A stretch of 64,000 bases of DNA, from positions 606,500 through 670,499 of the forward strand of contig NZ_JYLO01000001.1 of NCBI RefSeq assembly GCF_001439845.1, given 5' to 3'. The notes beneath the pieces are model-generated. The model did not search any database and was not told the DNA's origin. It was given only the letters and a program-made list of their open reading frames with translations. The stretch's first letter is position 1, and each line of letters opens with the position of its first letter. The DNA is from Pseudomonas lactis. Lineage in GTDB: Bacteria; Pseudomonadota; Gammaproteobacteria; Pseudomonadales; Pseudomonadaceae. A program made the position numbers and the translations under genes. Below are positions 17,857 through 26,695 of this stretch, piece by piece.

Positions 17857-19803
17857 ATGTCTCCCCGATTCGGCTCCAGGCAGCGTGGTGCAATTGGCTT
17901 GATGGCGGCAGGCACCTTGGCCTTGGCTCTGGTGTTTACGTTGCTGGCGGTCGACAGCGGGCGCTTGTACCTGGAAAAGCGCAAGTTGCAGTCCGTTGCC
18001 GACACCTCGGCGTTGGAGGCGGCAGGTCTGGGTGGCCAGTGCGGTACCAACACCACGGCCAGCGCCTATGCCACGCAAAATGCGGCGCGCAACGGTTTTG
18101 TGGTCGGTAATGGCAACACCCTGGCGGTGACGTGCGGCACCCTGGCGACCAATGCCCTCAACACCCGCGTATTTAGCGCCGATGCCACCAAGAGCGACGC
18201 GATCCGCGTGGTGGCCTCGCGCACCGTCCTGACCAGCATCGCCAATGGCCTGTGGAACCTGTTCAGCGGCGCGCCGATCACCCCGCAAATCAACTTGAGC
18301 GCCACGGCCGTCGCGGCGACACCGCCGCCCGTGGCGCAGCTGTCGATCCGCAGCAGCCTGGCCAGCGTCGATTCAGGCAAATCCCCACTGCTCAACCTGG
18401 TCATCGGCAACCTGCTCGGCGGCAACCTGTCGCTCACGGCGGCGGGTTGGAACGGCTTGCTGCAGACCAACGTCAACCTGCTCAGTTACCTGGACCAACT
18501 GGCGATCAACCTGAACGTGAAGGCCGGTGACTACGATGCCTTGCTCAGTACCGCAGTCTCCGCGACTCAACTGATTGACGCTGCGGTGAAGGTCTTGCAG
18601 AAAAACGGCGCGGCAGCCACGGCGGTCATCAATGATGTGATTTCGATTCAAGCCATTGCGCCGAACAGCAAGCTGTTAACCGTGGGCGACCTGATCGACA
18701 TCGCCACAGGCACGCCGACGGCGGCGCTGAACAGCAATGTGCAGTTGTTTCAACTGCTGGAAGCGGTGGCGCAGTTGTCCAGTAGTAAGAATGCGGTGAG
18801 TGCGGCGGCGCAACTGAACATTCCATTGGTAGGCAACGTTTCGATCCAGACTAAAGTAATTGAGCCGCCGCAGTTGTCGGCGATTGGCAATCCGTTGCTG
18901 GCCAAGGAGGGTTTGAAAAAAAGCCCGCCGACCGATCAGATTTTTGTACGTACTGCGCAAATGCGGACTTTAGTGTCTGTTCAACTGCCCGTGCTGAACG
19001 GTATCAATGGATTGACGTCTGCGGTCTCCGCCATAACGACGCCGGTGACCGGTGTCGTGAATAACTTGCTGCATTTGAATTTGGTGAGCCTGCTGGATCC
19101 ACTCTTGTGCCTGATTGTGAAGCCTTGTGACCATACGGATGTTCAGCTGTTGAGCGGCCTGGATATCAACATCGAGGTGGCGAGCGCGAAGAGCTATGTC
19201 ACGGATTTCAATTGTGCGAGCAATGCGGCGAAATCGCTGACCGTGCAGGTAGAGACTGCGCTTGCAGATGTATCGGTAGGGAAAGTGGATCCGGTACAGG
19301 CATTCTCCTCAGCAGTGGAAGCTGATGTGAAGCCAGTAGCACTGGTTGATATCGGTGTGCAGACTTGCAAGGGAATATTCGGCTGTGGGCCACGTAAGGC
19401 TGGTGTAGGTGGGAGCTTATCTTTATCGGTTGTTCACGCAAAGGTTGGCGGGGGGGAGCAAGCTCTAGTGTTTTCTCCGGTCAATGATATGAATCTGGTA
19501 CCCACTTATAAGTCTGTTCCTCCCTCGACAGAAGTGGTCAAAGGATTGGTCAATACCTTAGGGGCTATTCAAGTGAATTATGTTCCCCCAACCGGGAGTT
19601 CTCCGAGTGGAATCCTGCCGGTGGTCTCGGGTTTACTCACCACTATCACCAATACGCTGGTCACTGCGATCAAAAGCGTATTGTCGCCAATACTAGACCC
19701 GATTGTGGATGGCGTGCTCAGCGCCTTGGGCATCAACCTGGGCAATGCCGAAGTCGGTGCCAACCTTACCTGCCATATGGGCCGGGCTTATCTGGTGATT
19801 TAG
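17857..19803 (+). CDS. tadG: TadG-like Flp pilus assembly protein
   Basis: The 648-aa protein opens with a basic N-terminus and one membrane segment (GAIGLMAAGTLALALVFTLLAV, about residues 12-33) followed by D-S-G-R and a KLQSVADTSALEAA helix. This is the pilin-like Tad-family N-terminal domain (TadE/TadG). The rest is a long, probably periplasmic domain with paired cysteines (LIVKPCD, DFNCAS, VQTCKGIFGC). TadG-type proteins are minor components of the Tad machine. GCAGGAG precedes ATG 17857. In this window it is separated from the tadABCD operon by pprA, fppA and pprB. The last third appears less GC-rich and differs in codon use from the first part. Confidence 0.82.
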   Translation: MSPRFGSRQRGAIGLMAAGTLALALVFTLLAVDSGRLYLEKRKLQSVADTSALEAAGLGGQCGTNTTASAYATQNAARNGFVVGNGNTLAVTCGTLATNALNTRVFSADATKSDAIRVVASRTVLTSIANGLWNLFSGAPITPQINLSATAVAATPPPVAQLSIRSSLASVDSGKSPLLNLVIGNLLGGNLSLTAAGWNGLLQTNVNLLSYLDQLAINLNVKAGDYDALLSTAVSATQLIDAAVKVLQKNGAAATAVINDVISIQAIAPNSKLLTVGDLIDIATGTPTAALNSNVQLFQLLEAVAQLSSSKNAVSAAAQLNIPLVGNVSIQTKVIEPPQLSAIGNPLLAKEGLKKSPPTDQIFVRTAQMRTLVSVQLPVLNGINGLTSAVSAITTPVTGVVNNLLHLNLVSLLDPLLCLIVKPCDHTDVQLLSGLDINIEVASAKSYVTDFNCASNAAKSLTVQVETALADVSVGKVDPVQAFSSAVEADVKPVALVDIGVQTCKGIFGCGPRKAGVGGSLSLSVVHAKVGGGEQALVFSPVNDMNLVPTYKSVPPSTEVVKGLVNTLGAIQVNYVPPTGSSPSGILPVVSGLLTTITNTLVTAIKSVLSPILDPIVDGVLSALGINLGNAEVGANLTCHMGRAYLVI

Positions 19804-19823
19804 CTGACCTCCCGAGTTCAAAA

Positions 19824-20054
19824 TGTGGGAGCTGGCTTGCCTGCGATGACGGCCTGCCAGCCGACGCCTATCTACCTGACACCCCGCGATCCTACTGTGC
19901 GGGCTTGCTCGCGAAGGCGGCCTGGCAGGCGACACAGTTGGATTGTGTACATATCCTGTGCCCGTAATCCGCCAGTGATTTGGGGGGGCGCTTAAGATCA
20001 AGATCAAAAGCAGATCAAGAGCAGATCAAGAGCAGCTCGCTTCGCATCGTGGTT
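19824..20054. repeat. Shortened copy of the 6661-7113 composite repeat
   Basis: The same order of blocks as at 6661-7113 is seen: a TGTGGGAGCTGGCTTGCC REP, the second REP with GCGAAGGCGGCCTGGCAGG, GGCGACACAGTTGGATT, GTAATCCGCCAGTGATTTGGG, and the GATCAAGA-rich tail ending GCTTCGCATCGTGGTTA. Two internal blocks are missing, including the GC-rich multi-stem part. It fills the convergent gap between tadG and pprA. Confidence 0.8.
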
Positions 20055-20063
20055 AGCGTTGAA

Positions 20064-22805
20064 TTAGTTCTGCGCGATGGGGAGTTCGATGCAGAATTTC
20101 GCGCCGGCCTCGCTGTTGGTAACGCTCAGGCGTCCGCCCATGTTTTCCACAATCCCATAGCTCACCGAGAGGCCCAGCCCGGTGCCCACGCCTATCGGTT
20201 TGGTGGTAAAGAACGGCTCGAAAATCCGCTCCAGCAAGCGCGGGTCTATCCCGCCGGCGTTGTCTTCGACCCAGATGCGTACATGGCGGCTGTCGTGCTC
20301 GCTGTGCAGGGCAATCCAGGGGCGCAGGGCGGGGTCTTTTTCTCGCTGGCTGAGCAGGGCGTCGCGGGCGTTGACCATCAGGTTGATCAGTACTTGTTCT
20401 AGTTGGTCGACATAGCCTTTGACCTGTACCGAGAAGTCGGTAGGGCTGATGCGCACGTCCACGCCTTTGCCGCGCAGGCCTTCGCTGAGCAGGGAGAGGG
20501 TGCCCTCCAGTGCCTGCGCGGGGTCGAAGGGTTGCTGCTCGATTTCCGAGCGGCGGCCGAAGACGCGCATGTGGTCGACCACTCGTGCGGCGCGTTGTAC
20601 CTGGGCGTCGATACGTTGCAGTTTTTCCGTGAGGTAGTCGATTTGCACATCGCCATTGCCCAGGCGCTTGAGCACATTGGCGATGGCCATGCGCATCACG
20701 TTCAGCGGCTGGTTGATCTCATGGGCCAGGCCGGTGGCCATTTCGCCGAGGGTGGCCATTTTTGCGCTTTGGGTCAGTTGTTGCTGGGAGCGGCGCACTT
20801 CGGTGTTGTCGCGGCCCACGGCTTGCACTTCGATCAGGGCGCCTTGTTCATCGAAGACGCCGCGGTCCGACCACACCCACCAGGCATGTTCGCGCCCCGG
20901 CAGTTGCAGGCTGATTTCCGCGGTGCTCACCGGGAATTCCGGGGTCAGTTGCTGGATGCGCTGCACAAAGGCGGCGCGTTGTTCATCCGACAGCCACTGG
21001 CCCAGGTTGATGCCTGGCAATTGCTCGGGCCGGCATTCCAGGTAATTGGCCAGCGGCGTGTTGCCGAAGGTGAGGATCAGGTCGGGGCGGTAGCGGCAGA
21101 TCATCGCGGGTGAGTCTTCCACCAGGATGCGGTAGCGCTCCTCGCTCTGGCGCACCTGCTCGGCGGCCAGGGTCGCCTCGGTGACGTCCAGCCACAGGCC
21201 TACGGCTTCCACCGGCAGGCCGAGGTCGTCGCGCAGCAGCTTGGCTTCGTCGAGCAGCCAATGGTAGTTGCCTTGTTTGTCGCGCAGGCGGTAGCGGCTG
21301 CGCACGTTGCCTTCGCGCAGCAGTTGGCGGGTGCGTTCGAAGTAGTGTTCACGGTCGTCGGGGTGGATCAGCGCTGCCAGGGTGTCGTGGTTGCAATCGG
21401 CCAAGGTCCAGCCCAGCAGCGGCAACAGGCTGGCGCTGAAAAACGCCGGGTGCAGCGCGCCGTTGACGTAGCGCTGCACGTAGATGACGGCCGGTGAGCT
21501 GGCGATCAGGTTGTCCAGGCGCGCATGGGCGGCGGCGGCTTGCAGTTGCTGGTTCTGGATGTCGCTGATGTCGAGCATGAAGCCGATCCAGCGTCGTTCA
21601 TTGCCGGCGCCCAGTACTTGGCCCTGTATGCGGTACCACAGGGGCGACTGTTCAGCGTCGGTGCGTTGCAAGCGCACGCTGGTAAGCAGTGGCTTGCCCA
21701 GGGCTTGCAGGTCTTGCAGGCGGCTGTTGAGGGCCTGGCGGTCGGCGGGGTGGATGAGTTCGAGCCAAGTGCCGAGGGGCTGGCGGGTGGGGCCTTCGTC
21801 CAGGCTCAGGTTGCGCAATAGTTGCGGCGCCAGCTGGATCTCCTGGGTAGCGGGCAACAGTTCCCACCAGCCAGTGCCGAGCAGGCCTTGCAGGGCTTCT
21901 ACCCGTTCCAGTTGCTGGTGGTGACGCTGTTCGCGCAGGCGGCCCAGCAGCGGCGCGGCGAGTGCTGCGCACAGGTTCAGCCAGTCACGCTCGCCGGTGT
22001 GGTATGCCTGGCCGTTATAGAAACCACACAGCAGCCACGCGGCGGCGCCATGGCTGTCGCGGTACGGCACCAGGAAACCGTCGGCATTGCCAAATACACT
22101 GTGCAAGCGCGGGTTGTCGCTGCGGCCCTGGGCAACGTCCAGGCTCAGTGGCGTGTTGCCGTTGATGCTGTCCAGGCTGGTGCCCAGGTGCTGCCCGGTT
22201 TGCCATAAGGCCGGGGCGTCGTGGGCGGTGTATTGGCTGTAGATGCGCCAGCCCTGGTCATCTTCGTCGAGCAGTGCCATGGCGACGCAGGGGATGCGCC
22301 AGCGCTGGGCCACGCTGCGCAGGTGTTCGCTGAACACCTGAGGCAAGCGGTTGAGGCTGCACACGCGCAGCTGTTCGCTCATCAGGGCGGCGAGTTGGTG
22401 GTTCTGTTCGCGTTGCTGCACCCGTGCCCGGTCAGCCAGCAGGTCAGTGATGTCCAGCAGGTGCAGGGCCCAGGCGTCGCCCTCTGGCTCGATCCAGCCG
22501 CGGGTATGCAGGACCTGGCCGGCGGCGCCCTGGAAGTCCAGATCCAGGCCGTGTCGTTGCCACTCCTGCGGTGTGCCCTCGACACTCAGCGCGCTGTCGG
22601 CACACAGCAAGGCCTGCAAGGGTGGGTTGGGCACGTTGGCAAGATGCTGGGCAAGCAAAGGCCTCAAGGCGCCCGTGATGCTCAGCACCCGGCCCAGGTT
22701 GTCCAGTTGCACTTGCAGGCCCGGCGCGGGCGTCGTTGGCGCGTCCAGAGCCAGGGCGCTGGTAAGCCCGCGCAGGCGTGCGAACAATTTATCCCCTGTC
22801 GTCAA
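20064..22805 (-). CDS. pprA: PprA-like PAS sensor histidine kinase
   Basis: The 913-aa protein has several PAS/PAC-like modules (for example LDNLIASSPAVIYVQ and RILVEDSPAMICRYRP), a GAF-like central region, and a C-terminal kinase. The phospho-accepting His is H695 in GLAHEINQPL. The N box (NLMVNARDAL), G1 (EDNAGGID) and G2 (GTGLGLSVSYG) are intact. There is no membrane segment, so it is probably cytosolic. In P. aeruginosa PprA phosphorylates PprB, which switches on Flp pili and other adhesins. The start appears to be TTG at 22803-22805, sharing TTGA with the tadE stop, with no better start nearby. It is therefore coupled to tadE. Confidence 0.85.
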   Translation of the reverse strand: MTTGDKLFARLRGLTSALALDAPTTPAPGLQVQLDNLGRVLSITGALRPLLAQHLANVPNPPLQALLCADSALSVEGTPQEWQRHGLDLDFQGAAGQVLHTRGWIEPEGDAWALHLLDITDLLADRARVQQREQNHQLAALMSEQLRVCSLNRLPQVFSEHLRSVAQRWRIPCVAMALLDEDDQGWRIYSQYTAHDAPALWQTGQHLGTSLDSINGNTPLSLDVAQGRSDNPRLHSVFGNADGFLVPYRDSHGAAAWLLCGFYNGQAYHTGERDWLNLCAALAAPLLGRLREQRHHQQLERVEALQGLLGTGWWELLPATQEIQLAPQLLRNLSLDEGPTRQPLGTWLELIHPADRQALNSRLQDLQALGKPLLTSVRLQRTDAEQSPLWYRIQGQVLGAGNERRWIGFMLDISDIQNQQLQAAAAHARLDNLIASSPAVIYVQRYVNGALHPAFFSASLLPLLGWTLADCNHDTLAALIHPDDREHYFERTRQLLREGNVRSRYRLRDKQGNYHWLLDEAKLLRDDLGLPVEAVGLWLDVTEATLAAEQVRQSEERYRILVEDSPAMICRYRPDLILTFGNTPLANYLECRPEQLPGINLGQWLSDEQRAAFVQRIQQLTPEFPVSTAEISLQLPGREHAWWVWSDRGVFDEQGALIEVQAVGRDNTEVRRSQQQLTQSAKMATLGEMATGLAHEINQPLNVMRMAIANVLKRLGNGDVQIDYLTEKLQRIDAQVQRAARVVDHMRVFGRRSEIEQQPFDPAQALEGTLSLLSEGLRGKGVDVRISPTDFSVQVKGYVDQLEQVLINLMVNARDALLSQREKDPALRPWIALHSEHDSRHVRIWVEDNAGGIDPRLLERIFEPFFTTKPIGVGTGLGLSVSYGIVENMGGRLSVTNSEAGAKFCIELPIAQN

Positions 22806-23239
22806 AACTGAAGGCTCGAGGTGGCGGTGAGGTTGGTGGGCAGGTTGGGTACGGTACCCACCCCAGGCAACACCAGGGCCGGCAAGACCGCTTTGATATT
22901 GGCCGAGGGGTAGGTGATCTTCACTGTCAGCAAATTATTGGTGTAGGTGGCGGTGATATAGCCGGGCAAGAACTTCAATGAGCCGGGGATCCAGTTCAAC
23001 TGGGCCTGGGCTGCATCCTTGGCGCGTTGCACAACCAGGGCCGAATAGCCGGCGGTGCTGGGGTCCAGGGACACACTGCGGCGTACCCCTTCGGCGGCCG
23101 CTTGGTGAAATGACTGCATCAACAGCAGCGGCAAGCTGTAGCTGAGCATGCCGTAGAACACCGCAAAGAAAATCACGAAGACCAAGGCAAACTCGATCGC
23201 CGCAGCACCTTTTTGCTTTCTCGGGAGGCTCGATTTCAT
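22802..23239 (-). CDS. tadE: TadE-like pseudopilin
   Basis: The 145-aa protein begins MKSSLPRKQKGAAAIEFALV, a type IVb pilin-like leader with G-A-A-A-I-E-F. Cleavage after Gly11 by the neighbouring prepilin peptidase is expected, with the conserved Glu at +5. A single hydrophobic helix follows (FALVFVIFFAVFYGMLSYSLPLLL), then QAAAEGVRRSV and a soluble beta-rich tail. TadE-type proteins are minor pseudopilins of the Tad machine. The ATG at 23237-23239 has GGGAGG upstream. The frame extends further but overlaps the fppA promoter. Its stop overlaps the pprA start by four bases, an unusual link between a structural gene and the sensor. Confidence 0.85.
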   Translation of the reverse strand: MKSSLPRKQKGAAAIEFALVFVIFFAVFYGMLSYSLPLLLMQSFHQAAAEGVRRSVSLDPSTAGYSALVVQRAKDAAQAQLNWIPGSLKFLPGYITATYTNNLLTVKITYPSANIKAVLPALVLPGVGTVPNLPTNLTATSSLQF

Positions 23240-23310
23240 GACTGCGTCTACCCTGAGGCGATTACTTGATATCAGCATAGAATCATTCAGCCAAAAGGGA
23301 TGTTTTTTAC

Positions 23311-23814
23311 GTGATCCAGACGCTAGTGATTGTGCTGTGGTTGGGCGTATGTGCCGTGCAGGATATTCGCCAGCGCCAAATTGCCAATACGCTGACCCTG
23401 GGCGTCGGGCTGTTGGCGTTGATCTACCTGCTGTGGGCGGGGTCGACGTGGCTGGGCGCGCCCCGCAGCGAGGGCGGCCTGGCCCTGGCTTTGGCGCTGG
23501 TGCTGACCTTGCCGGGCTATGCGTTGGGCCGCTTTGGCGCAGGGGATGTGAAGTTGCTCGCCGCCCTGGGGCTGGCCTCCAATATCGAGTACCTGCTGGG
23601 GTCGCTGATCGGTGCGGGCATCGCTATGGTGGCCTGGACACTTATGCATCAAGGGCTTAGCTCAAACCGCGTTAAGCGGGCAGGGCCCGCGTCAACAAAA
23701 CAGCCTTTTGCGCCCTTCGTTTTGACAGGTTTTGCCGGCAGCTGGTTTTGGATCCATCAGTCGCGCGAGTTGATTAATGCTATGTACATAGTCGGAAAGT
23801 ACGTCTACGTTTAA
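23311..23814 (+). CDS. fppA: Type IVb prepilin peptidase FppA
   Basis: The 167-aa membrane protein is an aspartic prepilin peptidase of the TadV/CpaA class, lacking the methylase domain. The two catalytic aspartates are D18 (AVQDIRQRQIAN) and D79 in the GxGD motif (FGAGDVKLL). About four membrane segments are visible. It cleaves the leader of Flp and of TadE/TadG-like pseudopilins. The start is GTG 23311 with AAAAGGGA upstream. The C-terminal 55 residues after MHQG are an extension, with one more hydrophobic stretch (APFVLTGFAGSWFW). It is divergent from tadE and upstream of pprB. Confidence 0.9.
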   Translation: MIQTLVIVLWLGVCAVQDIRQRQIANTLTLGVGLLALIYLLWAGSTWLGAPRSEGGLALALALVLTLPGYALGRFGAGDVKLLAALGLASNIEYLLGSLIGAGIAMVAWTLMHQGLSSNRVKRAGPASTKQPFAPFVLTGFAGSWFWIHQSRELINAMYIVGKYVYV

Positions 23815-23885
23815 TCAGGAGTTGTGTAGGAATTTTCGTCAGAAAGGATAGGTCATCATTTGGCTTGCCAGGCATGGAGTAGCGC

Positions 23886-24671
23886 GTGAACAAGCTTACG
23901 TCCGCAGTAAAAGTGCTCGTAGTCGACGATCAACCCTTAATCGTAGAGGAGCTCTGTGAATTTCTTGAAAGCAGCGGGTACCGTTGTGTCCCGTGTGAGT
24001 CCAGTGAGCAAGCTGTCCAGCGTTTCAAGGAAGACCTTCAGATCGGTTTAGTGCTGTGTGACCTGCATATGCCGGACATGGACGGCATCGAGCTGGTGCA
24101 GGCGCTGCAACGGATCGCCGGCAAGCATCGCGCGTTCGAAGCGATCATGCTTACCGGTCGCGCCGACAAGCAGGATGTGATCAAGGCCCTGCGTGCAGGT
24201 ATCGCCGATTACTACCAGAAGCCGATCAACCTCGATGAATTGCTCGAGGGCCTCAAGCGCCAGGAAGCGGCATTGGAGGAGCGGCAGAAAGACCTGCAGT
24301 TGGGCACGCTCAACCAGAAGTTGCAGTACCTGTCCGAATCCATCAACGACTTGTATATGGACTTGGACAAGGTGCGCCGCAACCCGACGCCCCAGGACCA
24401 TGACGGGGACCCATCGGCCGATGAAGCCGGGCCGGTGGAGATCCCGGCGATCTTCAATCAACTGTCACCGCGCCAATTGGATGTGGCCCGCCTGGTGGGC
24501 AAGGGTCAGACCAACTATCAGATTGCCTGTGAGCTGGGGATCACCGAGAACACGGTCAAGCTGTATGTGTCCCAGGTATTGCGCCTGACCCATATGCACA
24601 ACCGCACGCAGTTGGCGCTGGCGTTGTCACCGAACAACTCGGCGATGCGCCAGCGGGTGACGGCGCACTAG
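23886..24671 (+). CDS. pprB: PprB-like response regulator
   Basis: The 261-aa protein has an N-terminal receiver domain (VLVVDDQ, phospho-acceptor D59 in LVLCDLHMPDMDG, K in YYQKPI), a coiled-coil linker (about residues 125-165) and a C-terminal LuxR/NarL-type helix-turn-helix (LSPRQLDVARLVGKGQTNYQIACELGI split by its turn). In P. aeruginosa PprB activates flp-tad, cupE and bapA, promoting attachment and biofilm. The start is GTG at 23886 (MNKLTSAVKVLVV). The upstream AGGCATGGAGTAGCG offers a GGAG motif. It is convergent with the DUF3613 gene across a REPIN. Confidence 0.9.
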   Translation: MNKLTSAVKVLVVDDQPLIVEELCEFLESSGYRCVPCESSEQAVQRFKEDLQIGLVLCDLHMPDMDGIELVQALQRIAGKHRAFEAIMLTGRADKQDVIKALRAGIADYYQKPINLDELLEGLKRQEAALEERQKDLQLGTLNQKLQYLSESINDLYMDLDKVRRNPTPQDHDGDPSADEAGPVEIPAIFNQLSPRQLDVARLVGKGQTNYQIACELGITENTVKLYVSQVLRLTHMHNRTQLALALSPNNSAMRQRVTAH

Positions 24672-24681
24672 CACCGCCCTA

Positions 24682-24783
24682 CTGTAGGAGCGAGCTTGCT
24701 CGCGAAAAACACCTAGACAACGCGGTTACCCAAGATGCACGCGTTATCGTTGACGTTTTTCGCGAGCAAGCTCGCTCCTACAG
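24682..24783. repeat. REPIN (GTAGGAGCGAGC family), pprB/DUF3613 convergent gap
   Basis: Arms CTGTAGGAGCGAGCTTGCTC and its complement flank a spacer with ACAACGCGGTTACC and CGTTATCGTTGACG. It fills the gap between two convergent genes. Confidence 0.9.
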
Positions 24784-24790
24784 GGAGGGG

Positions 24791-25060
24791 TTATTTGCTG
24801 CCCTGCGCAGTGCCGCCTACTTTCTGATCAAAAAACTCCGGAATCGGGTGCTTGTTGCTGTCCAGCCAGCGCTTGAGCGCCTGCTCGCGTTCTGCCGGCG
24901 TGGTTTTTTGCGGATTGGCCGAGGCGGCGCGCCCGCTCAGTTGCAGCGCCATCCAGTTTTCCGTTTCTGCCTGCCGGGGTGAAGAAGGCCCTGCTTCGAT
25001 GGCCGAAGCGAGGAGCGGCAGGGCCAGGCAGGCAAGGCCGGCGAGGTGGTGGAATTTCAT
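24791..25060 (-). CDS. DUF3613 protein, last gene of the tad operon
   Basis: The 89-aa protein has a signal peptide (MKFHHLAGLACLALPLLASA) and a short secreted region containing ETENWMALQLSGRAAS, TTPAEREQALKRWLDS and IPEFF. DUF3613 proteins are found at the end of Pseudomonas Flp/Tad clusters (PA4298 in PAO1, from memory) and have no defined role. It starts ten bases after tadD, and a tandem arrangement on the minus strand makes it the distal gene of rcpC-to-tadD. Export suggests a periplasmic accessory. Confidence 0.82.
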   Translation of the reverse strand: MKFHHLAGLACLALPLLASAIEAGPSSPRQAETENWMALQLSGRAASANPQKTTPAEREQALKRWLDSNKHPIPEFFDQKVGGTAQGSK

Positions 25061-25070
25061 TATCGACTCC

Positions 25071-25796
25071 CTATTTCACAGAGGCCGGCAGCGTGTCGCT
25101 GACCGCCGCCACCTGATCTTTGACTGGACGCTGCGGTGCCGTGCCAGCGTCCTTGAGGTGTTGCGCCCGCGCCTGGGCCTGGGTCACCTGCTCGGGGCTC
25201 AAGCCGAGTTGGCCGACCACTTTCGCGGCTTGCTCCCAGTTGTCTTGGTAGATCAGCAAAGTCACCAGGTTCACCGCCGCCAGTTGATCGCTCTGCTTGA
25301 GCTCGATGGCGGTCATGAATTCAAAGCGTGCGTCTTCCAGGCGCCGTTGGTCGAGGTACACCACGCCCAGGTCATTGCGGATTTTTTCGTCGGTGGGCGC
25401 CAGCCGTGCCGCACGTTGCAGGTGAGCCATGGCCTGGCCGTTGTCGCCCTTGGCCGACGCAAGTTGCCCCAGGCCGTGCTCACCGTCGGCGGCCAGGCAG
25501 GTGCCCAGCAGGCTGCGGTACAACGGCTCGGCGTCTGGGCGGCCCAGCAAGCGATAGGCGCGGGCTTGGCGTTGACGAACCTGGGGCAGGGCGCTGGGCA
25601 GGTTCTGCAGGTTGGCGAGGCTGGCGTGCAGTTTGCCTTCGTTGGCCATGTCATCGGCCAGGTTCAACGACAGCTCCTGGTCGGCGCTGGGCTTGGGGCA
25701 ACTGCCCGGTGCCAGCAACCCGGCCCACGGAACCTGGCCATTGCTGGCACAACCGCCCAGCATCAGCAGGCTCAAGGCGACGATCAGTGGTTTCAT
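25071..25796 (-). CDS. tadD: TadD TPR lipoprotein
   Basis: The 241-aa product starts MKPLIVALSLLMLGGCAS, a lipoprotein signal with Cys16. At least three TPR-like helical pairs follow, the clearest being NDLGVVYLDQRRLEDARFEF and LVTLLIYQDNWEQAAKV. TadD proteins are outer-membrane or periplasmic pilotins and scaffolds needed for secretin assembly in the Tad machine. It follows tadC by ten bases in the same operon. The C-terminal 30 residues are Pro/Ala-rich and probably disordered. Confidence 0.9.
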   Translation of the reverse strand: MKPLIVALSLLMLGGCASNGQVPWAGLLAPGSCPKPSADQELSLNLADDMANEGKLHASLANLQNLPSALPQVRQRQARAYRLLGRPDAEPLYRSLLGTCLAADGEHGLGQLASAKGDNGQAMAHLQRAARLAPTDEKIRNDLGVVYLDQRRLEDARFEFMTAIELKQSDQLAAVNLVTLLIYQDNWEQAAKVVGQLGLSPEQVTQAQARAQHLKDAGTAPQRPVKDQVAAVSDTLPASVK

Positions 25797-25806
25797 GGCA
25801 GGCTCC

Positions 25807-26694
25807 TCAAAAGTTATTCAAGGCTCGGGAGATGGCGATCATCGCCGGCCCCCCGAGCACGATCAGCAAGGCGGGAAACAGGAACACCATCATCACCACG
25901 GACATCTTCGCGGACATCTTCGAGATGTATTCCTGCAGGCGGGTCAGGCGGCGGTCGTCGAGCAACTGCTTGAGGGCCAGCAAGGATTTCATCGCGCCGC
26001 CGCCCTGGTGGATCAACTGCTGAAGGATGATGCAGGTGTCGGTGAATTCATCCACGGCCAGCAGGCGTGCGGTCTTGCCCAACTCTTCGGACAGCTCCAG
26101 GCCGGAGTCGACCCTTACCAGGATCAGGCGCAGTTCATGGGTCAGGTCGGTGAGCAAGCGCTGGGCTTCGGTGCTCAACACCCGCAGCGATTGTTCAACT
26201 GCCATGCCGGATTCGAACAGGATGCGCAGTAACGGAATGAACGTGGAAATTTCCCGCGCGATACGCTCCTGGCGGTATTTCGCGCTGAGGGCCAGGATGC
26301 GCTTGGGCAGCAGGTAACCGATGCCCAGGGCAATTGCCGGGGCAATCCAGGGCGAGCCGGCGTGAGGAAACAGCAGTTGCTGGCCGAGCAGGGTCAAGCC
26401 CAGCAGCAAGATGGGCACGCCGATCTGGAAGGCGGCGAACATGGAGCGCTGGTTGGCTTTGCGCCAGCCGACGCGGTTGAGCAGGGTCTGGGTTTCGTTG
26501 TCCAGGCTGACCGAGCGCTGGGCCACGGCGCTGGCGCCCAATTGGCGCATCAGGCTGCCGAGTTTGTCCTCGCGGGTCAGTTGGCCTTGCAGGCGTTGGC
26601 TGACCAGGCGTTGACGGCGCCGTTGCTCCAGCAGGTTGCCGACGATCAAGGCGACGGCGGCGAGCGACAACAGGATGCAGATCAGGATGGCCAT
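25807..26694 (-). CDS. tadC: TadC inner-membrane platform protein
   Basis: The 295-aa membrane protein has an N-terminal helix, a cytoplasmic T2SF domain (about residues 130-255, with STFIPLLRILFESGMAVEQSLR and DEFTDTCIILQQLIHQGG) and a C-terminal pair of helices. With TadB it forms the platform on which the ATPase TadA drives pilus assembly. I take ATG 26692-26694 (MAILICILLSLAA), one base after the tadB stop. The open frame extends into tadB in another frame and is not coding there. Tight spacing shows translational coupling. Confidence 0.9.
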   Translation of the reverse strand: MAILICILLSLAAVALIVGNLLEQRRRQRLVSQRLQGQLTREDKLGSLMRQLGASAVAQRSVSLDNETQTLLNRVGWRKANQRSMFAAFQIGVPILLLGLTLLGQQLLFPHAGSPWIAPAIALGIGYLLPKRILALSAKYRQERIAREISTFIPLLRILFESGMAVEQSLRVLSTEAQRLLTDLTHELRLILVRVDSGLELSEELGKTARLLAVDEFTDTCIILQQLIHQGGGAMKSLLALKQLLDDRRLTRLQEYISKMSAKMSVVMMVFLFPALLIVLGGPAMIAISRALNNF

Positions 26695-26695
26695 C

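Noticed and set aside
17745..18110. 121-codon frame overlapping the tadG start
   Set aside because: It overlaps the better supported tadG frame, which has a ribosome binding site and a membrane helix, and its product lacks any domain.
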